The notes under the pieces: model-generated
The model's database searches: none
The model's input: the letters and a program-made list of their open reading frames with translations, nothing else
What the model was told of the DNA's origin: nothing
Shown here: one piece after another, positions 43,582-50,737 of the stretch
Layout: each line of letters opens with the position of its first letter
How positions within the stretch are numbered: position 1 is the stretch's first letter
Made by a program: the position numbers and the translations under genes
NCBI GenBank assembly: GCA_045110675.1
Contig: JBGCGJ010000033.1
Location: forward strand, 1-50,737
Source of the DNA: JBALVT01 sp045110675
Lineage (GTDB): Bacteria; Pseudomonadota; Gammaproteobacteria; Pseudomonadales; Halieaceae
Direction: 5' to 3'
DNA: 50,737 nt

Positions 43582-44589
43582 ATGTCACCCATGTCAGACG
43601 AACAACTCATACCATTAGTTCAGGTATCCAGCGGCGATAAATTCGTCAATGAAAAGGGTATTCGCGCTATTAAAGACGGCGTAAAAGCGTCAAACCAAAC
43701 GGTTGAACGCCTGCCCAAGCCCAAGTGGTTACGTGTGAAGGTACAAGGTGGTCCGGTCTTTGAGAAAGTGAAGTCAATTGTCTCCGATCACAAACTGGCT
43801 ACCGTTTGCGAAGAAGCGAAGTGCCCCAACATGGGCGAGTGCTGGAGCGCAGGCACCGCCACCATCATGTTGATGGGCGATGTCTGTACGCGAGCGTGTA
43901 AGTTCTGCGCGGTGAACACCGGGAATCCCAAAGGCTGGTTGGACCTCAATGAAGCACAACACACAGCCCGTTCAGTTCAACTGATGGGTTTGAAGTATGT
44001 CGTGCTCACTTCCGTCAACCGGGATGATCTGGATGACGGCGGGGCGGGGCACTATGCCTCCTGTGTGCGAGCAGTAAAAGCGCTTAATCCCGATACGGCG
44101 GTCGAAGCACTCACACCGGATTTTGAGGGCGTGCTTACGGACGTGGAAGCCGTGGTGGATTCGGGCATAGAGGTATTTGCGCAAAACGTGGAAACCGTTC
44201 GACGCCTCACGCATCCCGTGCGTGATCCAAGAGCCAGCTACGATCAGACACTACAAGTGTTAGCCCATGCCAAAGCGCACCGCCCTGACGTTCTCACCAA
44301 AACCAGTCTGATGTTGGGTCTTGGCGAAACCGACGCGGAAATCATTGAAGCCATGGACGACTTGCGCGCTGCCAATGTGGATATCCTCACCTTTGGTCAG
44401 TATCTGCAACCCACTGCACATCATCTTCCTATTGAACGCTACGTAACTCCCGAAGAGTTCGAAGCCTACCGACAGATGGGTTTGGATCGCGGATTCCTGG
44501 AAGTCGTTTCTGGCGTTCTGGTGCGTTCCAGTTATCGAGCCGAACAAGTGCTACAGAAGAATAATGTAGGGCTCGCTCAGCCCGAATAA
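43582..44589 (+). CDS. lipA: Lipoyl synthase LipA
   Basis: This 335-residue radical-SAM enzyme inserts two sulfurs into octanoyl groups on lipoyl domains. The auxiliary cluster motif CEEAKCPNMGEC and the radical-SAM motif CTRACKFC are both present, with the LipA block GDVCTRACKFCAVNTGNPKG and the C-terminal VLVRSSYRAEQ (R-S-S-Y-R). Length is normal for the family. The ATG at 43582 is taken; ATG 43591 is equally possible because neither has a clear ribosome-binding site. lipB is not adjacent. Confidence 0.96.
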   Translation: MSPMSDEQLIPLVQVSSGDKFVNEKGIRAIKDGVKASNQTVERLPKPKWLRVKVQGGPVFEKVKSIVSDHKLATVCEEAKCPNMGECWSAGTATIMLMGDVCTRACKFCAVNTGNPKGWLDLNEAQHTARSVQLMGLKYVVLTSVNRDDLDDGGAGHYASCVRAVKALNPDTAVEALTPDFEGVLTDVEAVVDSGIEVFAQNVETVRRLTHPVRDPRASYDQTLQVLAHAKAHRPDVLTKTSLMLGLGETDAEIIEAMDDLRAANVDILTFGQYLQPTAHHLPIERYVTPEEFEAYRQMGLDRGFLEVVSGVLVRSSYRAEQVLQKNNVGLAQPE

Positions 44590-44600
44590 TCGCCTCGTTT

Positions 44601-45497
44601 TTGCCTCCCGAACTCTTGCAGCCCCTATCGGATGAACCTGTGCTCGGTGTTTCTATGGGCTGTGTGAGTCTGTTGCGGTTGGATCTCACTGGTGGGCTAG
44701 CTCCCGGCAATAAGCATTTCAAACTGCAGGGGAATCTCTCACAGGCGCGAGACAGTGGGCTATCACGCATACTGTCCTTTGGTGGCGCTTGGTCTAATCA
44801 TTTACATGCACTGGCAGCCGTGGGATATGAACAAGGCTTTGAGACGGTTGGCATTGTGAGAGGAGAGGAAACTTCAACACCTTCCGCGATGCTCGTAGAC
44901 GCCAGAGATTGGGAGATGCGGCTAGTCTATGTTTCGCGCACAGAGTATCGGCAGCGCAATGAGCCAGAGTATCTCGAAAATCTGCAGAGTCGTTTTGGCC
45001 CTTGCCTGATTGTTCCAGAGGGCGGAGCGAACCGCGCTGGGGTTGAAGGTTGTAGGGATATTTCCGCGCTGATAACGGCTGATGAAAAGGCAATTGACCG
45101 TGTGGTACTACCTGTTGGTACAGGTACGACCCTAGCTGGATTGGTGCTGGCGTTGCCCAAAACCACTGAGGTATTGGGTATCTCGGTGTTAAAAGGTGCT
45201 GAGAATCTCGACGATAACGTCAGAGAGTTGCTGCTGAGCCAAGACCGGGGCGGTTCAGAGAATTGGCGGATCGCGCACGAGTTCCATTGTGGTGGTTACG
45301 CTAAGGTGTCTCCAGAACTAAGAGAGTTTATGGGTGAGTTTGAGCGAGTTCATGGTGTGCAATTAGATCCTGTTTACACTGGCAAGATGATGTTTGCGAT
45401 TCACCGGATGATTGCGGAAGGCGATCATGGCGGTCAGATTGTGGCTGTTCATACGGGTGGTTTGCAGGGGCGACGAGGGTTTTCCTGGTTGGGCTAG
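44601..45497 (+). CDS. PLP-dependent ACC deaminase / D-cysteine desulfhydrase-like protein
   Basis: This ~298-residue protein is of the tryptophan-synthase-beta PLP fold, in the branch annotated as 1-aminocyclopropane-1-carboxylate deaminase or D-cysteine desulfhydrase. Visible are GNKHFKLQGNLSQA with the likely PLP lysine, SFGGAWSNHLHALAA (phosphate/cofactor-binding SNH block), and the glycine-rich LPVGTGTTLAG. The C-terminal AVHTGGLQGRRGF closes the protein. The only start candidate is TTG 44601, 11 bp after lipA, without a visible ribosome-binding site, so translation may depend on lipA. The exact reaction is not predictable. Confidence 0.85.
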   Translation: MPPELLQPLSDEPVLGVSMGCVSLLRLDLTGGLAPGNKHFKLQGNLSQARDSGLSRILSFGGAWSNHLHALAAVGYEQGFETVGIVRGEETSTPSAMLVDARDWEMRLVYVSRTEYRQRNEPEYLENLQSRFGPCLIVPEGGANRAGVEGCRDISALITADEKAIDRVVLPVGTGTTLAGLVLALPKTTEVLGISVLKGAENLDDNVRELLLSQDRGGSENWRIAHEFHCGGYAKVSPELREFMGEFERVHGVQLDPVYTGKMMFAIHRMIAEGDHGGQIVAVHTGGLQGRRGFSWLG

Positions 45498-45540
45498 TGG
45501 GGCCTGCGTATCGCAAGGTAAAGTTCGTAAACGGAAGAGC

Positions 45541-46518
45541 CTAGTTCAATTGCACCTCAAGAAATTTTGCTATTCTTTCCCCCAGAGACATTCTGAGCCC
45601 ATCATCACCTAACGCGACAGCACCCGACGGATAGAAGTGGCCAAAACCTGGAACCCAGGCAAAGTGGTAACCGAGACCGGCCTGTTTTACTGTGGAGATT
45701 AGCGAGGGAATATGCTCGCTGACAGCCTGCTCATCGTTCTGTGAGCTTATCAGAAGCATCGGCGGTAAATCGGGCGAGTCGATGACTTTCTTCATATCAA
45801 AGCCCAGGACAGGGGGTGATAGAGGAAAAATTGCTTTTACCGGGGATTTTAGACCATAAGCCGCGTTCAGAACGGTAGCAGCGCCAGCAGAGTGTCCGCC
45901 AAGCGCAATCCGCTGAGGATCTATACCGTATACCTCCGCCGAACCACGCACGTGGTGCACAACCTTGTGGAGGTCCTCGGCTGCAGATAATACGCCGTTC
46001 CAAATTTTCAGCCGCTCGCTTTCTTTGAATGGTGGGAGCCCCATGCGACTTCGTGCGAAGTTAGTACGCTTTAGACCGGCCTGCGTTAGGGCTTGAGCAT
46101 AGGGCTGTAATTCCTCGGAATCAGGTGCCATTTCGGGAACTGGGTTTTCAGGGATCAGCCGATAATCAACAACGAAACACACATATCCCAACGGAGAAAG
46201 GAGCCTCGCGTAATCCTCCATTCTAGAGTGGACCGCTCCCATCTCTTTGTAAGGTCGATGTCTTAGACCACCCCGGTGAAACGCGCCTCCGTGTACGAGA
46301 ATTACAGCCGGGAGTGGACCGGCCGTATCTTTGTTCACAGGTTGATAGACGTCTATGAGTAGGTTCCGGGTAGTCGACAGACCATCAACGGTTATCTCTC
46401 CCTGTCCATACACTACGTCAGTGGTTAACTTGTAGCCAAATGCCTCTTCCGCCCCGACACCTCTGGATATCAAACCGAGGAGTAGCGCCGTGGAAATCAC
46501 TAGCGGTAGTATCTTCAC
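45541..46518 (-). CDS. Secreted alpha/beta hydrolase (BD-FAE-like carboxylesterase)
   Basis: This 325-residue protein has a signal peptide (MKILPLVISTALLLGLISRG, cleaved near VGAEE). The hydrolase domain has the oxyanion motif VILVHGGAFHRGG and the elbow ALGGHSAGAATVL carrying the nucleophile serine. A C-terminal histidine lies in VPGFGHFYPSG. The pattern resembles bifunctional feruloyl/acetyl esterases and carboxylesterases of the periplasm. It is convergent with the PLP enzyme gene (43-bp gap) and lies 17 bp after DUF1853 on the same strand; joint function is not implied. Confidence 0.88.
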   Translation of the reverse strand: MKILPLVISTALLLGLISRGVGAEEAFGYKLTTDVVYGQGEITVDGLSTTRNLLIDVYQPVNKDTAGPLPAVILVHGGAFHRGGLRHRPYKEMGAVHSRMEDYARLLSPLGYVCFVVDYRLIPENPVPEMAPDSEELQPYAQALTQAGLKRTNFARSRMGLPPFKESERLKIWNGVLSAAEDLHKVVHHVRGSAEVYGIDPQRIALGGHSAGAATVLNAAYGLKSPVKAIFPLSPPVLGFDMKKVIDSPDLPPMLLISSQNDEQAVSEHIPSLISTVKQAGLGYHFAWVPGFGHFYPSGAVALGDDGLRMSLGERIAKFLEVQLN

Positions 46519-46535
46519 AACGCTTCGCCCAAAAA

Positions 46536-47489
46536 TTACTTCAGCCGCTCACCACTACCAAAAGGCCAGACATTACCCACAACAAAAAATCGACCGCACT
46601 CCACACCGGCTTCATTTAATGTCGACACCAACTGCGGCCGCGATTCACTCTCGAAATGATGAAGCATTTTTTGGTTCAGCTCAGAGGCGCTCAGCAAATG
46701 CGCTGTCTCAGTTTCGACCCTCGGAGATAACCACTCAAATTTTGGGAGATGCTTGAAATGAGTCGCTTCTAGCTTATTGGAATGTTCCACAAGGTTTTTA
46801 AGATGAACCCATTGGTCGGGAATACTCGCACCCACATAGCCCACAGGTGGGAGTATCGGATTATCTTGGGGTTGAAACAAATATCCTTTAATTTCAACTT
46901 CTCTGTCGAGGCTTTCAATTCCAAATTCTGCCAATCTTAGTTTCGCTGCACTGTGTTCCGACAAAATGATCTGGCGATCCAGTAGATGTCTCACTTTTAA
47001 ATCCAAACGGTCCTGACACTCCGGCCCCCACCATTGATTAAGTTCGCTGGAGTGCGCGGGTTCCGTATTTGTTGGATTATCCGATGCATCCGCCACCCCT
47101 AGAAAAAACTTCACCGCAAGTTCGAGATGAACATGTCGTTTGCGGTGATGGCAGAAATAAATACAGTCAAATTCCCCTATAGTTTTACCGTCACTTCGAA
47201 TGGGCAGATTGTGGACAATAAGATCAACCGCAGGGTCGTGTTCCAAAAAAAAGTGCCACAGACTTTCGAAATATATCCCCAGGCGATGACTGCGCAGTTT
47301 CGCCATGTGGTCGATCAGCGGTGTTGGATTCGCATCGAGTTGTTCCAGTGCGCGCTCTCGTTCCGGAGTCAGCAATAGCGCACAGTTCGACACTACACCT
47401 GCCGATAAAATGCCGGTATCGACCAATGGCGGATCGAAACAGGCCCATGCCAGATCTCGAACCAAATCGTTCTTATAGGGATAATTCAT
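46536..47489 (-). CDS. DUF1853 family protein
   Basis: This 317-residue cytosolic protein matches DUF1853: LVRDLAWACFDPPL at the N-terminus, RLGIYFESLWHFFLEH, then GEFDCIYFCHHRKRHVHLELAVKFFLG, which contains an acidic/histidine pattern reminiscent of a nuclease-like fold (E-F-D ... H-L-E-L-A-V-K). Function is unknown. Nuclease-like chemistry is my inference from the D/E-x-K arrangement. It is divergent from nadK with 68 bp between starts. Confidence 0.85.
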   Translation of the reverse strand: MNYPYKNDLVRDLAWACFDPPLVDTGILSAGVVSNCALLLTPERERALEQLDANPTPLIDHMAKLRSHRLGIYFESLWHFFLEHDPAVDLIVHNLPIRSDGKTIGEFDCIYFCHHRKRHVHLELAVKFFLGVADASDNPTNTEPAHSSELNQWWGPECQDRLDLKVRHLLDRQIILSEHSAAKLRLAEFGIESLDREVEIKGYLFQPQDNPILPPVGYVGASIPDQWVHLKNLVEHSNKLEATHFKHLPKFEWLSPRVETETAHLLSASELNQKMLHHFESESRPQLVSTLNEAGVECGRFFVVGNVWPFGSGERLK

Positions 47490-47557
47490 TGGTGCTGCGC
47501 TTGAGAGTCAAATCGTGTTTATAATACCAGCCCTTGGTCGAATAGACGTGAGTCAAA

Positions 47558-48442
47558 ATGCACGCTCCTTTTAAAACAGTGGGATTGGTCGGTCGCAATC
47601 GGCAGGAAGGTATCGTGCCTTTGCTGCGAGAGTTGCTGGCACTGCTGGCGGCCCGGGATCTGGAGATCCTGCTGGAAGATCACTTTGGCGAATTATTGCC
47701 CGATCTCAGTCCCCGCTTGGCCAATCGCGAGGAAATTGGTCAAGAGGCTGATCTTGCGATCGTGGTAGGCGGCGATGGCAGTTTGCTTAGTGCTGCTCGG
47801 ACTTTATCCAAGTACGAAATTGCTGTGGTCGGGGTAAATAGAGGTAGGTTAGGCTTTTTAACCGAAATTAGCCCCGACGATATTTCCGAAACCGTTCCCA
47901 AAGTACTCGACGGTGAATATGAGCGCGATAGTCGGTTTTTGCTCGAAGCTGAAGTTCGCCGTGATGGCGTCGAAGTAGGCCGCGCGTTGGCCCTGAACGA
48001 TGTGGTTGTAAACTCGGGAACCTCCGCCCAGATGATTGAGCTGGAACTGTCGATCAATGACACTTTTGTATATCGCCAACGAGCCGATGGATTGATCGTG
48101 TCGACGCCTACCGGTTCCACTGCCTATTCACTATCCGGTGGTGGCCCGATAATGCACCCCAGCCTCGATGCAGTGGTGTTGGTGCCGATGTATCCGCACG
48201 CGCTCAGCAGCCGTCCCATTGTGGTCGATGGCAGCAGCGAGATCCGTATCGATGTATTGGAGCGCAATCGTATTCATCCCCCGGTCACTTGCGATGGTCA
48301 GGTCAATATGACGGCCCGGCCCGGTGACTCTGTACATGTCAAAAAATCTTCCCAACGACTGACGCTTATTCATACCGTCGGACACAGTTTCTATGCCAGC
48401 TGTAGAGATAAACTGCGCTGGAGTGGCGCTTTAGGAAACTGA
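47558..48442 (+). CDS. nadK: NAD kinase
   Basis: This 294-residue enzyme phosphorylates NAD to NADP. The catalytic GGDGSLLSAAR motif (Asp73) is present, with the NAD-binding VNRGRLGFLTEI, the NDVVVNSG block, and STPTGSTAYSLSGGGPI. Length agrees with E. coli NadK (292). Its TGA is followed directly by the ATG of the rhomboid gene, suggesting an operon. Confidence 0.96.
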   Translation: MHAPFKTVGLVGRNRQEGIVPLLRELLALLAARDLEILLEDHFGELLPDLSPRLANREEIGQEADLAIVVGGDGSLLSAARTLSKYEIAVVGVNRGRLGFLTEISPDDISETVPKVLDGEYERDSRFLLEAEVRRDGVEVGRALALNDVVVNSGTSAQMIELELSINDTFVYRQRADGLIVSTPTGSTAYSLSGGGPIMHPSLDAVVLVPMYPHALSSRPIVVDGSSEIRIDVLERNRIHPPVTCDGQVNMTARPGDSVHVKKSSQRLTLIHTVGHSFYASCRDKLRWSGALGN

Positions 48443-49312
48443 ATGAGCTTTCGTTTTACGGCACTTCAATTAGATATCTCAGAAGATCTTCAGCCCCTTA
48501 GCGCGGTGTTGTATCAGCGCGGTGTCGCCCATCGCATTTATGAAGAGAGTGGTAGACAGGTATTGAAAGTGGATAGCGAAAGCCACATCGGCGAGGTTGT
48601 CGCGCTTTACGAGGGCTGGCGCAATGGTGAGTTTCGCATTGAGCGGGTAGAGGTATCTCCCGACCACACGGATGGCTCAGCGGTAGAATCATCCTCTCGG
48701 TCACTGCAGGAGGCGCCGGTCACGATTGTGTTAATGGTCCTGTGCCTGATCGGCTTTGGCCTGTGGTATTTCCGCCAGTATGAATGGCTGGAGTTGCTCA
48801 CGTTTTCCTCTATGATGGCCACGGCGGCAAACGGTCCGGCAGAAGCGCTTACCGGACAATATTGGCGGTTGATAACCCCCGCATTTCTCCATCTGGGCTG
48901 GCTGCATATTGCCTTCAACAGTCTGTGGTTGTGGGAACTGGGTTCTAAACTGGAAAGGCAGATCGGTAGCATCAACGTTTTTCTGCTGTTTTGTACGATC
49001 GCGATTGTCTCAAATGTCGGACAGTTTCTGTTTGGTGGCCCCGGTCTGTTCGGCGGTATGTCCGGGGTGGTCTACGGTTTGCTGGGCTTCAGTTGGATCG
49101 GCCCGCAAATACAAACCCAGTGGCACTTTCAGCCGCCGCGCCCCATTATGATTTTTATGGTCGCCTGGCTGGTGTTTTGCATGACAGGCTTTACGGAGGT
49201 GCTGGGAATCGGCGCGGTTGCCAATGCCGCCCACGTGGGTGGTTTAATCATTGGTGTGCTATTGGGCGCTGCATTTGCCACCTTGTCGCGGATGACCGAG
49301 GACAAGATCTAG
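48443..49312 (+). CDS. GlpG-like rhomboid protease with N-terminal cytoplasmic domain
   Basis: This 289-residue protein has a ~70-residue soluble domain of GlpG type (LSAVLYQRGVAHRIYEES ... VVALYEGWRNGEF). A six-helix rhomboid core follows, with Ser207 in FGGMSGVVYG and His264 in ANAAHVGGLI; HLGWLHIAFNSLWLWELG is the conserved loop-1 region. It would cleave membrane proteins within helices. It starts at the base after the nadK stop, so translation is coupled. Confidence 0.92.
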   Translation: MSFRFTALQLDISEDLQPLSAVLYQRGVAHRIYEESGRQVLKVDSESHIGEVVALYEGWRNGEFRIERVEVSPDHTDGSAVESSSRSLQEAPVTIVLMVLCLIGFGLWYFRQYEWLELLTFSSMMATAANGPAEALTGQYWRLITPAFLHLGWLHIAFNSLWLWELGSKLERQIGSINVFLLFCTIAIVSNVGQFLFGGPGLFGGMSGVVYGLLGFSWIGPQIQTQWHFQPPRPIMIFMVAWLVFCMTGFTEVLGIGAVANAAHVGGLIIGVLLGAAFATLSRMTEDKI

Positions 49313-49353
49313 TCCCACAGGTATACTTCGCGTCCACCGCAATTGGAATTTCC

Positions 49354-49608
49354 ATGGACTATCGACAGCTAGTTGAAACAATGACGCCAGAAACTTATCA
49401 GAATCTGAAGCGCGCTGTCGAATTGAGAAAATGGCCCGACGGAAAGCCGCTTTCTGCGGAACAATTGGAGAATGCGATGCAGGCCGTCATCCTTTGGGGC
49501 GAGACACATCTCGATGCCCAGGAGCGGGTAGGATTCATCGATAAAGGCCACAAAGCGGGGGAGGTCTGTGATGACCCCTCCGTTACGCCGCTCGCCTGGA
49601 AAGATTAA
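49354..49608 (+). CDS. DUF1315 family protein (YeaC-like)
   Basis: This 84-residue protein matches DUF1315, a small gammaproteobacterial family of unknown function: MDYRQLVETMTPETYQNLKR, then ELRKWPDGKPLSAEQLENAM and AVILWGETHL. It lies between the rhomboid and DUF2797 genes, all on the plus strand. No motif suggests a catalytic role. Confidence 0.87.
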   Translation: MDYRQLVETMTPETYQNLKRAVELRKWPDGKPLSAEQLENAMQAVILWGETHLDAQERVGFIDKGHKAGEVCDDPSVTPLAWKD

Positions 49609-49624
49609 CTAAGAGGGTAAGACA

Positions 49625-50461
49625 TTGGCCGAACTTTTGGCATCGGGTGCCGCACGCAAAATGGGCACCGAACTCGCAGAACAGGTTCAATACACCGCTA
49701 TTTTGGGCGAACACCGAGTGCCGTTGAATCAGTATCTGGGTCGCAAATTACGGCTGGATTTTGACGGCGTTATTCACTGTGTTCACTGTGATCGAAAAAC
49801 CAACAAGAGTTTTAATCAAGGCTACTGCTATCCGTGTTTTCGGCGATTGGCTCAATGCGACAGCTGTATTATGAGCCCTGAAAAATGCCATTTTGCGGCG
49901 GGTACCTGCCGCGAGCCCGAGTGGGGTGAGGCCAACTGTAATATTGATCATTATGTCTATCTGGCCAACACGTCGGGCATGAAAGTGGGTATCACTCGCC
50001 ACAGTCAGATTCCCACGCGTTGGATGGATCAAGGCGCGTCTCAGGCGAAGCCTGTCTTTCGTGTCAGCAGTCGATTGCAGTCAGGTTTGGTAGAGACGAC
50101 TTTTAAGGCTCATGTTGCCGATAAGACGAACTGGCGGGCAATGTTAAAGGGTGCCGCGGAACCGGCGGATCTCGAAGCGTATCGGGCCAGGCTCATGAAT
50201 GAATGCGCCGAAGCGATTGCAGCCCTGCAGGATACTTATGGCCTGCAAGCCATTACTGAGTTGGCAGACGAAGACGAAACACACATCAGTTACCCCGTGT
50301 TGGAATACCCCGAGAAGGTCAGCTCCTTCAATCTCGATAAGACGCCAACTGCCGGTGGGGTTCTGCAAGGCATAAAAGGGCAGTATCTTATTTTCGATAC
50401 CGGTGTGATCAATCTGCGAAAGTACGGCGGCTATCAGTTGTCATTGACCCTGGAGGACTAG
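49625..50461 (+). CDS. DUF2797 family protein with zinc-binding cysteines
   Basis: This 278-residue protein is of the DUF2797 family. A cysteine-rich part (CVHCDRKTNKSFNQGYCYPC, CDSCIMSPEKC, CREPEWGEANC) probably binds zinc. It is followed by a GIY-YIG-like segment (HYVYLANTSGMKVGITRHSQIPTRW, split: HYVYLANTSG, MKVGITRHSQ) ending in a mostly beta domain. Function is not established; the Y-L-A...KVGIT pattern resembles small GIY-YIG nucleases. The start is TTG 49625 after AGAGGGTAAG. pepN begins 3 bp later. Confidence 0.85.
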   Translation: MAELLASGAARKMGTELAEQVQYTAILGEHRVPLNQYLGRKLRLDFDGVIHCVHCDRKTNKSFNQGYCYPCFRRLAQCDSCIMSPEKCHFAAGTCREPEWGEANCNIDHYVYLANTSGMKVGITRHSQIPTRWMDQGASQAKPVFRVSSRLQSGLVETTFKAHVADKTNWRAMLKGAAEPADLEAYRARLMNECAEAIAALQDTYGLQAITELADEDETHISYPVLEYPEKVSSFNLDKTPTAGGVLQGIKGQYLIFDTGVINLRKYGGYQLSLTLED

Positions 50462-50464
50462 CTC

Positions 50465-50737
50465 ATGCGCGATGCCAAACCCGGAACAATATTTCTTGAA
50501 GACTACCGGCCTCCGGCTTATTTCATTAGCCGCACTGAATTGGATTTCGAGTTGCATGAAGATCATGCGCTGGTTGCTTCCACGTTGCATGTCTGGAGAA
50601 ATCCGGAAAGTGATGCGCCGAGCAATCTTGTGTTGCACGGTCAGGAATTGGAGTTGTTGTCCGTTGCACTCGACGGTGAAGCACTGTCTGGTGAAGCGTA
50701 CTCCGTCGGCAACGAGACCCTAACAGTCTCTGACGTA
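50465..50737 (+). CDS. pepN: Aminopeptidase N, 5' part (cut by window end)
   Basis: Ninety-one codons of the N-terminal beta domain of the M1-family aminopeptidase are present: EDYRPPAYFISRTELDFELH, HVWRNPESDAPSNLVLHGQELELLSVALDGE (split: NLVLHGQELE, LLSVALDGE). They align well with E. coli PepN (DYRAPDYQI ... LNGEDLKLVSV). The zinc motif HExxH would lie beyond the window. The start follows the DUF2797 stop by 3 bp. The full enzyme removes N-terminal residues from peptides in the cytosol. Confidence 0.9.
   Translation, partial: MRDAKPGTIFLEDYRPPAYFISRTELDFELHEDHALVASTLHVWRNPESDAPSNLVLHGQELELLSVALDGEALSGEAYSVGNETLTVSDV

Overview
The window reads as chromosome of a marine-type, aerobic gammaproteobacterium. 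The strongest signs are the housekeeping block at the right end (lipA; nadK next to a GlpG-like rhomboid; DUF1315, DUF2797 and pepN), two large TonB-dependent receptors, AraC regulators with an arabinose-binding-like N-terminal half, and a neutral-lipid operon. This resembles the OM60/Halieaceae-Spongiibacteraceae type of genome, but that placement is inferred from gene content, not from a marker tree. No tRNA, rRNA or CRISPR array was seen.

Layout. (1) 1-1690: a nitronate monooxygenase gene whose last 65 bp recur tail-to-tail at the window edge. The two ends are joined by a ~300 bp-arm inverted duplication carrying hairpins that share an identical 23-nt loop. (2) 1.8-4.0 kb: an AraC regulator, a ParD/ParE-type toxin-antitoxin pair with a perfect 18-bp-arm operator, and a shrunken copy of the araC gene. 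(3) 4.0-12.2 kb: a secreted D-aminoacylase-like amidohydrolase, a DadA-like D-amino acid dehydrogenase, a NylB-like serine hydrolase, a second AraC regulator and a TonB-dependent receptor. (4) 12.3-25.6 kb: an acyl-CoA dehydrogenase pseudogene, a fused indolepyruvate:ferredoxin oxidoreductase, an alpha-methylacyl-CoA racemase, a second TonB-dependent receptor, then an operon of two acyl-CoA dehydrogenases and an acyl-CoA ligase, and an HSL-type esterase. (5) 25.6-31.8 kb, minus strand: an overlapping operon WS/DGAT - HAD/PlsC fusion - alpha/beta hydrolase - PlsB for triacylglycerol or wax-ester synthesis. (6) 32.2-35.4 kb: a resolvase-less Tn3-family element whose transposase carries one in-frame TGA; it has cut off a membrane-sensor gene. 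(7) 36-43.4 kb: a periplasmic methyltransferase, a tightly overlapped mipA-DUF3019-response regulator-histidine kinase operon, a divergent beta-propeller lipoprotein, and a rhomboid protease. (8) 43.6-50.7 kb: lipA, a PLP enzyme, a secreted esterase, DUF1853, nadK-rhomboid, DUF1315, DUF2797, and pepN cut by the window end.

How it fits together. Regions 3-4 look like an uptake-and-catabolism island: outer-membrane receptors bring in an organic substrate, hydrolases open amide or ester bonds, and DadA, the 2-oxoacid oxidoreductase, the racemase, the ligase and the dehydrogenases turn the pieces into acyl-CoAs and oxidise them. Region 5 could store the resulting acyl groups. The most unusual items are the shared-loop hairpin palindrome at the left end, the adjacent dehydrogenase pair in which only one member keeps the catalytic glutamate motif, the mycobacterial-style neutral-lipid operon, and two genes (araC copy, acyl-CoA dehydrogenase) that have shrunk by internal deletions while keeping collinear conserved blocks.
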